A DNA stretch of 64,000 nucleotides from assembly GCF_050624435.1 (NCBI RefSeq), contig NC_134537.1:12148584-12212583 (forward strand), read 5' to 3'. The DNA is from Tenrec ecaudatus (Eukaryota > Chordata > Mammalia > Afrosoricida > Tenrecidae). This document shows, in pieces, positions 46,122 through 58,255 of this stretch (its first letter is position 1; each line of letters starts with the position of its first letter). The translations under genes were made by a program, and so were the position numbers. The notes under the pieces were generated by a model that saw only the letters and a program-made list of their open reading frames with translations, did no database searches and was not told where the DNA came from.

Positions 46122-49100
46122 TCACTCTGAGAATTGCCTGCTGCCGGGTGATTTCTTGCTCATATCTGAAAGATCTTGGACTTTTCGACATTTGGAGTTT
46201 TCTGATAGCCAGATCCACCACCTCCTCTGGCTTTTTATGTTTGCCTTCATTGTTCAGATCAACAAAAGGAACCAGCTGGAAACCAAATGAATGATGGGGA
46301 CCCTTGAGGCAAATTTAAACGATTAACATTAAAGATTTGTTTCTGAGAGTGAGAATCATATGCTCAAATAGGTGACTTATACGCTTCCCGGGTTGATTTA
46401 TGAAGGAAGTAGTTCTTCTCCATAAATTCTTCAAGCTGAGACTGAATATTGGAAATGTTGGACCAGGAAAACTCAAACTCACGTAAAAAGAACATTGGAT
46501 TGCTTCAAGTAATGAAGGAAAACCAATTCTTCTGCATGCAAAAGGAGCAAGGCTGCCCTCTTCCATGTAAGCCCCTGGCTGCTCTACCCACATGATGAAT
46601 ATACCCCTTAGGGTCGTTGGGAGGGTCACGCTGACCAGTCAAGTGGACTTCAGGAATATCCAGCCCTCAGACTGTCACCGCTGTGCACAACAACACCCCT
46701 GAATCTGCATAGCGGAATTTAATTTTTTAAAAACTTGCTTGTTTTACTTTGGTGGTCCATGAATGATCAAGGCGGGCAACTCAATGCAGTTCAGCAATTC
46801 ATAGTGATATTTAACCAACGGGCAGGATGAAAAGAACACCGTTAGTTTCTTCTTGGGGTTTTTGTTCAGGAGCGTAAAGAGCCGAAGGAGTCTCTGGCCA
46901 GAGGGCCAGACAATGTGTCCCTGTGCTCGAGAACATCCACGGCCGCGCTGGCTTGAGTGACATTACACCAACCTACCGGGCCTCCTGTTTTGGAGAAATC
47001 CGCAGCATGTTTTCAACTTTCCACGTTTGAGTGGCAGAAAAAGGATGGTCTGTCTGTGTACTGGCAGCAGTTTAACATTTTGCTTCGATTCCTCTTCCAA
47101 TCCAACACCCAAGCTCCGGTCAGCCTCATCCATCAGCAGGCACTGTCGGTTTTTAGACAGAAACCCTGGGGGGACTGTGCATATGACCCATGAGGCAGTC
47201 TGGCATGGTTACAATGAGGCTGATTCCCTTAGCAAGTTTCTGTGCTTCTGAAGATCGGTTACTGCCTCCCGTGATCCGCCGGAACGTGTGAACGTGGTGT
47301 GTCTTTAGCTTCTTCTGCACACCGTGTGTCTGCATGGCCAGCTCCCTAGTGGGCCAGCCAATGAGAGCGCCCGTCCATTCCTGGGCATGAAGTTGAACTT
47401 AGCAGTGAGTCCAACTGCAGGGATGAGAAAGGCGAGGGCTGTGCCGCTGCCTGTTTTTGCAGCTTCTAGGAGAGCCCTGCCTTCCAGGAGCAGCCGATGC
47501 TGCATTTCAGTCCTGTTTGTACAGCCAGCTTCTCTCATCGCCCTCGGGGAGTTTGTGTCGACAAGGTTAGCTAGAGAAGCGCCTGCAAAGCTTCAAATGC
47601 ACCCACCCGTCGGTCTCAGGGCCAGGCTGGGCAATTCAGTCTTCCTCCTCCTCCTCTGGCCTTTTCCGCTCTCATGTCTGCTTCTGCTGGAGACGTGATG
47701 CCACATTCTTTGGACTCCTCTACGTCTTTTTGTTTTTTAATCAGGCACAGCAGCATCCCTCACTTTTCTGTTGTCTTCTTTTTTTCTTATTCAATTCTCA
47801 ACGGGCTGGTTGTGTTGTTGCTTCTCCATTGCATAAAATGGCAGCTTCCTTGGGGGATTTTTTTAAATCATTTCATTGGGGGCCCATAAAGCTCTTATCA
47901 CATCCATATATCCATCCATTGTGTCAAGCATATTTGTACATTTATTGCCATCATCGTTCTCAAAATATTTTATCTCTATGTGAGCCCTTGGTATCAGCCC
48001 ATTTCCTCCCTTCTCCCACCCTCTCTCCCTCATGAACCCTTGATAATTGATCAACTATTATTTTTTTCATGTCTTACACTGACTGCTGTCTCCTTTCATC
48101 CACTTTTCTGTTGTTCATCCCCCTGGGAGGGGGGGTTATATGTCGATCATTATGATCAGTTCCCCCTTCTCCCCACCTTCCCCTTCCCCTCCTGGTATCT
48201 CTACTCTCATTATTGGTCCTAAGGGGTTTCTATATCCTGGATTCCCTGTGTTTCCAGTTCTTATCTGTACCAGTGTACATCCTCTGGTCTAGCCTGATTT
48301 GTAAAGTAAAATTTGGGTCATTCATGATAGTGGGGGGTGGAAGCATTAAAGAACTAGAGGAAAGTTGTATGCTATACTGCACCCTCACTGGCTTGTCTCT
48401 TCCTGTGACTCTACTGTAAAGGGATGTCCAATCATCTACTGATGGACTTTGGGTCTCGACTCCTCACTCCCCCTCAATCACATTGATAGGATTTTTTGTT
48501 GTTGTTCTGGGTCTTTAATGCCTGAGACCTGATTCCATCGACATTTCGTGATCACACAGGCTGGTGTGCTTCTTCCATGTGGACTTTGTTGCTTCTGAGC
48601 TAGATGGCCACTTGTTTACCTTCAAACCTTTAAGACCCCAGATGCTATATCTTTTGATAGCTGGGCACCATTGGTTTTTTTCACCATATTTGCTTATGCA
48701 CGTATTTGTCTTCAGTGATTGTGTCTGGAAGGTGAGCATCACAGAGTGTTGGGTTATTAGAACAAAGTGTTCTTGCGTTGAAGGAGTACTCGAGTAGAGG
48801 CCAAATGTCCATCAGCTACCTTAAGGCTTAACATATAAATATATATACATAGATCTACTTCCCTATCCTTATATATAAATAAATATTTACATACATACAT
48901 GCCTGTATTTAGAACTCTAAAAATGCCCGTTGCCTCCTACTTCTTTCCTCTATTTCCTTTTACTTTCCTCTTGTCCCCTTGAGAGATCTTCTAATGTTTA
49001 CATTTTCCACTGTTTAGTCATGTCTTTAGTCAAGTCTCCATTTGGGGCTCCTGAGAGGCCACCCTTCATAGACGATTTTAGGTATTTTCTATCTTTTTCA

Positions 49101-49223
49101 TCTCCCACGGTTCGTTGAGGTCCATCTATTAGGTGCTTCCGGTAAGCACACACCCTGTAGCTTTGGGTTTCGTTGCCAGCGTTTCTGGTTCTGCTTCTCC
49201 ATCTTCCTGCGGAGGAGTTTCAT
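46122..49223 (-). pseudogene. DDX18: Processed pseudogene of DDX18, split by an L1
   Basis: DDX18 is a nucleolar DEAD-box RNA helicase of ribosome biogenesis. Read on the - strand, an intronless copy runs from the N-terminus (MKLLRRKMEKQNQKRW, Met codon at 49,223) through a Lys/Glu-rich segment, the helicase core (LLEGRALLEAAKTGSGTALAF; MQTHGVQKKLKTHHVHT; GGSNRSSEAQKL; a MDEAD box near 47,120; a SAT-like motif near 47,040) to the C-terminal GGGGSGYQKTPNVEKSKIF and ..SRQFSE followed by a stop at 46,122-46,124. The walker Lys of motif I is lost (GSGTALAF for GSGKTLAF). Many frameshifts and stops break the frame, for example before the last 13 codons. Lack of introns marks a retrocopy. A younger L1 (47,859-48,976) sits in the N-terminal part, and the reading resumes on both sides of it. 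Some 3'UTR probably extends towards about 45.9 kb; no poly(A) tract was pinned down. It lies antisense within SCN10A intron 2. Confidence 0.93.
47859..48976 (-). mobile_element. 5'-truncated L1 inserted in the DDX18 pseudogene
   Basis: An antisense L1 3' region: T-run, then ATCATTTCATTGGGG, the block with 'GAGCCCTTGGTATCAG', and the block 'TTTAAGACCCCAGATGCTATATC', all shared with copies at 42.4, 58.3 and 61.5 kb. Probable target-site duplications are CCTTGGGGGAT (47,848-47,858) and CCTTGAGAGAT (48,977-48,987), 9 of 11 identical. It interrupts DDX18 coding sequence without removing any, so it is younger than the retrocopy. Confidence 0.88.
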
Positions 49224-49501
49224 TATTGAATCAGAGAAGCCAGACACAAAAGAATACATGCGTGACTCCGCAGATGCAAATTTGAAAACAAATAAGCCGT
49301 ATTGTCCAGAGATGCAGATCTCCGTGGTTAAAAACGCAAGGAAAGGAGAGCCATAAAAAGCAGAATCATCCTGACCTTTAGGGTGGAGGAAAGAGGTTGT
49401 CATTGCAACGAGGTGTGCAGAATACTTACAATGTTCCACTCTGTGAGGCAGGTAGATGTCACTCAAGTGTTCACATTACAGCAACCAATTTAGGTCTCCT
49501 A

Positions 49502-49705
49502 TGCCCTGGGGGTGGAGGGGTTTCACACTGGGCTGCTAAACACAAGGTCAGAAGTTTGAAGCCACTCTGCAGGAGAAAGACTGGGCTTTCTACTCCCATA
49601 AAGAGTTACCATCTCGGAAACTCACAGGGGCAGTTTTAGCCTATCCTCTATAGGGTCTGCTGTAAGTCGGGATCCATTGACAGCAGTGAGTTGATTTTAT
49701 TTTAT
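49502..49705 (+). mobile_element. AfroSINE
   Basis: 'TGCCCTGGGGGTGGAGGGG.. GGCTGCTAAACACAAGGTCAG.. TTTCTACTCCCATAAAGAG.. TATCCTCTATAGGGTC.. GACAGCAGTGAGTTG'. Confidence 0.9.
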
Positions 49706-50529
49706 GTTTTTCCCTTAGGGGTGCTCTTTTTATTAACTGTGTTTCAAAGAATGATAAAAAGGTGGAAAACCAAGGTAATCTTAAAAAAAATAAAGGCCAC
49801 TGCATAAAATGCAAAATACTGCAAAATGTAAATGAAAAAATAGTGCAATCGGTTAGAGAGATCACTGGTATTATTAGCTGATCGTCTGCAGATATATAGG
49901 GCAATCTGCTAAAATTACATCTTTGAGATGGCTGAGATCATAGAGCATGTAAAAATTGCTATCCTTCTTGTGAACTTTTAATGCAAAGCACTTTCTCTCA
50001 AAAGTAAGAGTTATTTGGGGATTCTGGTTAAATATGGAAAATTGCATGCATGTGTTTTACCCCAGCCCTCTCAAAATGCCAATAAAGTGACAGCAAGGGG
50101 ATGGGAACAGTATAAATACACAAGAACAAAGAGAGGGAGCAAGGCAAAGGCGTCAAAACAATCTTAGAAGAAGGAATGTGGGCGGAGGTTCCTGACTTAG
50201 CAGATCAGAGGAGGATAAATGACAGTTTATCCTGCAGAGGGGGATGAAAAGGAGGACCAAGACATGTTCACCTCCTACAAACTCCAGAGAGCCTAGGGAC
50301 CTGGCGCTGCACGTACTGGGCAAGGTGGCAGGTACTGGGAAAGATGGGAAGGTGGGTCTGTAAGATGACCTCTCAGTGATTGGTTGAAAGTGTGTAAATT
50401 GAGCAATTAGACCTCATCTTTTTCTTTGCAACCTGAAGACAACCTTAGCCTGACTTTCGCTGCAAAGGAAACCTCATTCTTCATAGACACTAGACCAAGA
50501 TGGCGCTAGACCTGAGAACCAACCAAACA

Positions 50530-50715
50530 AAACATCGCCATCAGGTTGAGCTCTACTCTTGGTGGCCCCGTGTACTTCAGAGAAGACTGTACTCCGCAAG
50601 ATTTTATTGATGTTCATCGTACAGAAGCAGTTTGCCAGGCCTTTCTTACACGGAGTCGTGGGTGGGTTCAAACCAACAACCTTTGGGTTATTAGCGGAGA
50701 ACAAGCTGGTCATGT
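50530..50715 (-). mobile_element. AfroSINE, antisense, diverged
   Basis: 'CGCCATCAGGTTGAGCTCTACTC.. CGTACAGAAGCAGTTTGCC.. GTGGGTTCAAACCAACAACC' in reverse AfroSINE order, with an altered middle. Confidence 0.7.
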
Positions 50716-52340
50716 CACCCAGGGACTTAGACTTCAGAACACCAGGTATAGTGAGGTGTTAGTAAATCCTCTTAGGGCCTGAAACGAGAGGGGTGATGTG
50801 TACGTCTACAATTCAACATTGAGTCTCAGAGTCTCCTTACCCCATCCTGCTGTCAGGGCACCCGCGAAGGAGTGAAAGACTTTGCTCTGGAGACTTTGAA
50901 CTGTGTTGAGGGACCACTGACCAATGCTGACTTACATCTGAGACTCCCCAGAATCAAAGTCATTCACGGTCAAGGTCCAGTCCCAGGACAGAGAAGCCCA
51001 CTGCTGCTGCTTCCTGAGCACGCACTTGCAGAACTCCCTGTAAGTGTGCATGGCCTCCCTTTTAAATAAAAATTAAAAGGTGAAGAATTGCCCGGTTATG
51101 AGGAAATGGCCTTACCCACAAAAGTGAGACCCAACCCATGAAGACAGGCAAAGTGAAGACCAAAAGTACACTTTCGAGGAGCGTTCTTCGTTTCATTAGA
51201 AAGGAGCGAATGGTTTGCATCCATAAGAGAAAAGGATGCTGTATCAAAAGGACCATCATAAAACAGGGAAGTGCACTTATAAATTGGAACTACGATACGC
51301 AGAAATGTAAATTGTAACACTGTTCCAGTAGCGAATGCTTGCTTATTATTAGCATTTTCTTCTTCCTTTCTTGGAAATCAAGCAAAATAATGGGGAAATG
51401 GGATGGGGGGATGTGGGGACCCTACTTCACTTTTAGTGAACTGGAAGGTATATGTGATCTGCCAATCCCAAAAGATGTGTAGATGCCATCAAAGGCAGAT
51501 GATGTTGGACAGGACTTCCACAGAAGGAGGTAAGGAGATACATAGAGGATGGTGATGTCCAGGGACCACGCATGCCAGAAAGAGCAGCATATATAATTTT
51601 GCTGAAGGTGACAATCTCAAGAGAAAGTAAAGAATCTACCTTTCTTCTTTTTTAACCAACTGGGACTGGAGTGAGAAGCCATTCTGGACCCCATTTGACT
51701 CAAAGAATAATCCTATAGATGAGCCAATTTCCAGGAAGATGCTCGTGTCTGTAACAGCCAAGAAAGAGAGAGGCGTGGAGTTGTGATATCCAGATTTCTA
51801 CCCTGATCCCTCTTTATATCCTACAGGAAATTTCCATGAATAACTTGTCTAAGGTGATCCTACTCCTTCAGTAATAAAGAAGGCAAAGGGAAATTGATAG
51901 ATAACCATTTTTTAAAAATGCCTTTAAGTGTGTGGAAAAAAAGCTGTAAAATTCACCCACTGGCAAAGCACACTCAGCAAAATAATCTGGAGACGAGTTG
52001 GAAAGGGTATTATTTCGTACACTTTGTAAACTAATTCTTAATGAAACCAACATTTTTGCTAAAGAAGACTAAAAAGAAGAAAGCGAAGACATGCCAGGGC
52101 TCAAGGGAGGGAAGCCAGCTCGATAGGAGCAGAAATATGAGCGGAGAAGACACTGGCCAGAAGAAGGCAAAACAAAGCCATTACAATGGGAAGATGAAAT
52201 TAAGAGCAAAAGGAATAGTGAAAAGGGGGGAAGTGTCTAAGAGTCACAGAGAAGAAGAACGGGAAAGCAAGTGTACGGCGATGGAAACGCGAGGTTCAAA
52301 GGACTAGCGTATGACATTCTTTGGAAGTATGTTCAACAGG

Positions 52341-52857
52341 TGTGGCGGTTATGTAATCTCCTGTCAACTTGCGAAGGGGTGAAGTCTAGTCTGTCAATCA
52401 GGTCGTAGTCAACGAGGCCTCTGTGTGGGCATGGTCTTCTCCTGAGGATTCTGGGAATGCCTATGTACCTCCTGGGAGGTTGGAAGCACATTCTCTGCTT
52501 CTCTCCCTGTGAGACATTTCTGCTGACAAGCCACATGGAGCTACTCTGATGGAACCAGAGCCCTGCAGCTGGAAGGACTACGTGAAGACCCATGCCAACC
52601 CTGAATACTTTCACCTCCACTGGATCCACAAGACTTTCCACCCACTGACCTGTGATCTTCCTGCATTTGGCATCATTGCACGTGTGCATGGATTTATAGA
52701 CTGGTATTGGACATATGGGTTAATATGGGACTTCTGAACTTGATCTGGACTGGGCTGGGATGTTGTCTTAATATACAATTATTCTTTGATATAATTCTCC
52801 CTCTTATACACATATGAATATCTATGAATTTGTTTCTCTAGTCAACTGGGACTAACA
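52341..52857 (+). mobile_element. 0.52-kb TG..CA dispersed repeat
   Basis: The opposite orientation of the family: starts TGTGGCGGTTATGTAATC, ends TTCTCTAGTCAACTGGGACTAACA. Exact 7-bp target-site duplication CAACAGG at 52,334-52,340 and 52,858-52,864, the clearest boundary definition among the copies. Confidence 0.78.
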
Positions 52858-54384
52858 CAACAGGGGAAAATAAGATCCACTAATCTATGTGCATTATTGA
52901 AGTTTCCTGGGGCGGGCGGTGGGAAATCAAAGCAGTGGAACAAACAGATCAAGATAAAATCCAAGAAACCTCTCCTAGAGTAAAAGTAAACTTGAACCTA
53001 GACATTGAAAAAAATCAAAGGATGGGTCAGGTAACACGGAACAAGGACAGTGGTATTGAGACCTAACATACTAAAATGATTCAATTTGAAAGGGGAAAAA
53101 AAAGGTCTCTAGAAGCAAGTACAAAACAAACCCATTCAGTTCCAGGAGGAGAGAAAATGAGGCTGGCCTTACATTGCCTCATAGCAATATTCATACCAGA
53201 AACATATCAGCAGTACTTACAATATCCGCAAGGACAGTGCAATATAAAACTTCACAGTAAAACTCTCTTCCTAGAAAGATGGGCAACCATTCTGAACACA
53301 CCGGAATTCAACTGTAATTGTTCTCACAAATTCTTTGTATGGAAACAGTTAGAAGATAAATTCCAGCCAACTAAGAGATGATCTTGGAAATAGAAGTAGA
53401 GACACAAATGTTGAGCACTGGATTTGTGTAACTATGGGAATTAGTCTGACCCAGTGTGGCAAGGACGATGCCAAAATAAATATGAATGGTAGATGCCCTG
53501 AATCTGTGATGTGATCCAAATAGCAGCATTCAGAGTCTGCTATAGTAAGATGTTAAAGAGTATCCACCACCACCACCACCCCCAGCCCATTTTATTGGGA
53601 GTAAATCAGTGTGCCACTAAAGCTGATCAGTCAAATAACTGAAAAAAGATTCTATTTAGCAGTACAAAGGTAAACATGAAAAATACTTTACTCAATAGAA
53701 GCAGAGTAAAGAGAAGGACCAAATGGTAACAACAGATATCTTTTAAGAAATAAAATATTGAGGGTAATGTATTATATTGTTTTCACTGTAATGATCTAGA
53801 GTAACCACTAGAAGAAAAAAATGAAACATTTCCTAAATGTCAGAAGAGTTTTTGTTGCAAAAACAAAGAGATTAAAAAAACCAAGCCACACAATAAAATA
53901 CTTTTTAAGCTATTATAAGAAATGCACAATATTAAATAACATGAAAACTAACCAAAGAAGTCTGCCATGTCCATAACTATGGGTAGACTTAACATACCTA
54001 TTTTTAAATGTCACTATATTACAAAACAATGTAATTACAAACTCCATGTTGAATTTCTTTTATAAAGATACTCCTCAAGGTGATTCAGATGGGCTAAGAT
54101 TAAAGAATGGGCAAACTTATAAGCAAAGGCAAGCAGAAAGGAATCAAGAGCCAGAGCCTTGATATCCTAGAAAGTGGACTTTGGGGCCCAAAGCATTAAA
54201 CATGAGGGAAAAAATAACCCTTTGTAATGCTAAGTAATCCTTAACTTTAACACATTCCTGCAACAACAACAACCAAAATGTGGTAACAATATTCATAAAA
54301 CAAAAATGATGACTAGAAAGGGAAACAGATAAAATATTACAGGGATAAGGGCCTGTGGTTTTTATCATAGCGATTCCATAGACA

Positions 54385-54592
54385 AGAGTAGCGCTCCTCC
54401 GTATGAGTTCATATCCATTGTGCTGCAAACCCCAAGGTCAGCAGTTTGAATCTGCCAGCTGTTCCGAGGGAGAAAGATGAGCGAGACGTTCTATAACAAT
54501 TAACAGCCTTGGAAACTCAAAGGGGCAGTTCTACACTGTCCTACAAGGTCACTACGAGTTGGAATCAACTCAGTGGCAGCAGGTTTGCTCTG
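54385..54592 (+). mobile_element. AfroSINE
   Basis: 'GTGCTGCAAACCCCAAGGTCAGCAG.. GAGGGAGAAAGATGAGC.. TTCTACACTGTCCTACAAGGTC.. CAACTCAGTGGCAGCAGG'. The head is diverged. Confidence 0.88.
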
Positions 54593-55897
54593 TTGTATAT
54601 TATCCTGACATGCATGTCTTTGTGCACATATAGGGGTAAATGTGGGAGATTAATTTCTCAAAGTGAAATTTCTAAGCCAAAGGGAAGTACAATTTTTATT
54701 TTGAGATAGTGTCAAATTGTCTTTCAAAGAAGCTGAATCAGTTTTCATTGCCACTAATTATTAAATCCATTCTTTACCAGATTTGGGATTAACTGACATG
54801 AATTGTGGTCATTGCTTCCTTTATAAACACACTTTGAAAAATGCAAAATATTAAATTCTACCTACTTGATGGATATGCATGTATATGTGCATAGGATGGC
54901 ACATAAGAGTATATCCGTGTATAAGTGTATATGTGGATGCATGTGCTTGTGTGTGTTGCATATATATTCATATGTGCAATACGAACCTCCTACACCTATC
55001 CAAACACCTAATGAAATTAGTTTACTGGGTTAAAGGCCTAAAACTATCGACCCATGGGACATCTTAGTCAATTAGCATTATATAGTTCATAAAGACAAGG
55101 TTCTAGCCCCTAGTTTGGTGAGTAATATCTGAGGTCTTGTGAGTGGCCATCTAAGATACAACTATTAGTCTGTAGACATCTGGAGCAGAAGAGAATGAAG
55201 ACAACCAAAGATTCAAAGAAGAAACTTGTCCACAGGATTAAACCCACAGAAATCACAGCCTCTTCTAGACTGAGACCTGGCTACTGTTACCTACTGTTTT
55301 GACCAGAGACATAGGAGAAGGTACTGGACAGAGGGGGATCAAAATGTAAAACAAAACTCAAAATCCTAAAAAATATAAGATCTTTTGGACTAAGAGAGAT
55401 AAGACTGACCTAAAATGGCACTGACCTTTGAAGAAGGCATGGAAGCCACTCCTGAAGGTCACATTTCAGCCAACTAAAAATTGACTTGTAAAATAAGCAG
55501 TATCCCCATGAGTAATATGCTCCTGTAGACAATCAAGCCTATGAGACCAGGTAGCCAGCAGTTACCCAAAAGTAAAGGTGAGAAGCAAGACAATGAAGGG
55601 AAGCTGGAGCAATGGGAATGGAAAAAATGAGAATGCTAACACTACTGGGATGCCCAAATGCACACTGTATATGGTTGAGGGCATATGAAATGCAGTCAGT
55701 CGCATCAGAATTTGATTCTATTATCATGTTTTTTATATAGTCTTCTGGACACAAGTAGTTACAATCTCTATCTCTCTTCCCTTCCATAGACCTCAAATGT
55801 GACTTGGTTGAATGACCTGCTGATACAGTAGCTTCCTGCTTCTCTGCCTCACCAGCAGCAGATTGCCTGTCTGTTTTTTCTCTGTGTGAGGGGGAAT

Positions 55898-55916
55898 ACA
55901 CACACACACACACACA
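55898..55916 (+). repeat. (CA)9 microsatellite
   Basis: A short CA run just before the left end of the mariner. Confidence 0.92.
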
Positions 55917-55934
55917 AACAACCACACATACATA

Positions 55935-56850
55935 TGGGAGTACCCCCACAAAAAAACAAAATTGCACTGGGTGGAGCAAAGCTTTCATAGCACACATTTT
56001 TCCTGCTGAGCGAGCATTGAGAAAGTCTCTCTGAGTCAGTGCACCCTGTGGCATCACTTGGGAAGGTACTCCCTGGTCACAATGAATTTTTTCATAAAAG
56101 CAGTTTCTCTCGAACCTGGTTTTTTGTGATGGTCAATTTAAGAGAACAGTGTGTGGTTGTGACATTTTGTTTCTTGCTCAGGAAATATGCCCCAGAAACT
56201 GTTGTGATGTTGAACACAGCTGACAAGGACAGCGCTATGGGAAAAATTCAAGTGTACAAGTGGCTTTCTCATTTCAAAAATGTTGAAATGTCGATTGATG
56301 CCAAACCTCATTCTGGATGTCCATCAGCTTCCAGAACAATCGAAAATGTTGACTTGTAGTGCATTTGGAGTTCATTCCACCAGGTCAGACTGTTAATCAA
56401 GCTATTTAGAGGTTCTGAAAACATTGCATAACAGTGTACAACAACAAAAAAGGTCTGATCTGTGACTGACAAGGGACTGGTTTTGCCACCACAACAATGC
56501 ACCTGCTCACACAGCCATCGCAGTGTGGCAGTTTTGGGCAAAAAACATGATGCCTCTTTTGTCCCATGCACCTTAATCATTTGACCTTACTCCACGTGAC
56601 TTCTTTTTGTTTCCATGGATGAAGAGGGACATGAAAGGACAGCAATTTGACAACATAGAGGAGGTGAAGAAGAAAAAAAAAAACGAGAGAGGTGTTGTTG
56701 GCCATCCAAACAGATGAGTTTGAAAAATATTTTCAAGAGTGGAATCACAAATTTGACAAATGCATTAAGTGAAATGGAGAGTACTTTGAAGGTGATAATG
56801 TTGTTTTGTAAAAAAAAAAAATAATGCACAGTATTTGGGTGGGGTATCCA
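55935..56850 (+). mobile_element. Mariner DNA transposon, internally deleted and dead
   Basis: Mariner transposases cut and paste DNA with a D,D34D active site. The N-terminal helix-turn-helix region is readable at about 56,130-56,359 (DKDSAMGKIQVYKWLSHF.. PHSGCPSASRTIENVD). About 130 codons of the standard protein are then missing, including the first catalytic Asp. It resumes with VHLEFIPPGQTVNQAI and, further on, HHNNAPAHTA, where Asn replaces the second catalytic Asp, then SFDLTPRDFFLFPWMKRD and GQQFDNIEEVKKK. Several stops and frameshifts. The ends TGGGAGTACCCCCAC and, reversed, TGGATACCCCACCC form the terminal inverted repeat. TA precedes the left end; the right flank reads CA. Confidence 0.88.
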
Positions 56851-57491
56851 CAGTGCATGTATATATATTCCATTTTCAAATGTCTTCTTCCTTCTTAAAA
56901 AAAACAACAAAAAATTAAAAAATTAAAATAAATAAAAAATTAAAAAAACAACAACAAAAAAACAAACTTAAAATTCCCATCCTGGCTAAAGTGGGAGCAA
57001 GGTCCTAGGAGATATGCAAATATGCCAGTGGGGACAAAAAGGATATTGATGGCCAAGTTAGAACTTCCCACTATCTCTATTGCCTGACCTCCCAAAGAAA
57101 CATTGACGGGCTTATTAGTGATGCTGGGACACCTATCGCTGGGACCCACTAAGATTTTGGAAGAACAATTGACAGAATAAAGCAATCGTATTGCAGAGAA
57201 AACCCCAATGGAAAAATCAATGTTTCCTTAGCCGAAAAAGAACATGTGACTAGAGGCTGAACCTGTGACAAATAAGGAGAGGGCACGTGGCATCTCAGGC
57301 TTAAAGAATTGCTTTGTCTCTTATTCAAATGTATAAAGAATGGTATCATGTTATATGTATGTTTCACCTGGTGCTTTTGCACAAGTCAGCAGTATGCTTA
57401 TGAGGCTTGTATCATTTAATACTTGATGGCATAATTCATTCATTTTATCTGCGCTGCCAAAGTTGATAGTTGATTCCTTCAATAGCCATAG

Positions 57492-57533
<42 letters not shown>

Positions 57534-58255
57534 CATTTAACTCTTTCATTTTCTGGAACTTATGTTTTAGTATATTATAGTATATTTAGTATAATATAGG
57601 CTGAATATTAAGAGCCAAATATTATCACAATACTATTTTTAAGTCCCCAATATTTCCCAAGCAATTTCTTCCACCTGAATTTATATCTCCCAATCATCTC
57701 TTTGTGCCTCCCTGAGCCAACCCCACATTGAGTTATATGGTTTAAAAAAGATTTGACCTGATTGATCATGGCACCCTCTTCTTATTTGACGTCTTTATAA
57801 ATTACCTTGGGATTTCTTGCTTATTTGCTTTTCCAGATCAATTTTAGGGTCAAGTTTTCAGGATGATTTTTACTTAAGACTCTGTTGAAACTTTGGTGGA
57901 AAATACATTACATTTATTTATTACCACAGGAAAAATTGCTACATTTATAAAAAGAACCTTTCACACACATCAGCATGGTGTATCTCTAATTCATACACAA
58001 CTCCTTTTGTGTTCTTCCACAGCATGTTGTAATGTCCTCTCTAAAGCTCTTACACTAAAGCTCTCCCAGGAACATTATAGCTTTTTTGCTCTTTCATATA
58101 TTTATTTTTATGGCTAGAATATCTGACTGCTATTAATGTCTATGTATGGGGATTACATATAGGTGTATTTTTGAATTCCCTAACAAATTTTAATATTTTC
58201 TCTGTAGATTTTCTATATAAACAATTATAACATCTCTAATGATGAACTCATTTCT
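56850..58255. other. Intron 2 segment, AT-rich
   Basis: An A-rich stretch at 56,890-56,970 directly follows the mariner, and a (CT)18 run lies at 57.5 kb; otherwise nothing recognised. Confidence 0.55.
57494..57529 (+). repeat. (CT)18 microsatellite
   Basis: 36 bp of CT units. Confidence 0.97.

Larger units (their letters stand above)
49260..52333. other. Intron 2 segment with little recognisable
   Basis: Apart from two AfroSINEs (49.5 and 50.5 kb) nothing is recognised. A purine-rich, Lys-rich frame at 52,041-52,307 is a composition effect. Confidence 0.55.
52865..55930. other. Intron 2 segment, AT-rich
   Basis: Apart from an AfroSINE at 54.4 kb nothing is firmly recognised. The 101-codon frame at 53,076-53,381 may be part of an old retroelement, but I could not match it. 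Confidence 0.5.

Noticed and set aside
52041-52307. Lys-rich 88-codon frame as a possible nuclear-protein pseudogene
   Set aside because: A purine-rich stretch gives Lys/Glu/Arg in any frame; no ordered similarity to a known protein.
53076-53381. 101-codon frame as a possible retrogene
   Set aside because: No family recognised; it may be old retroelement sequence, but there is too little support to list as a gene.
55539-56057. 172-codon open frame on -
   Set aside because: Runs through a (CA)n tract and the left end of the mariner; not a gene.
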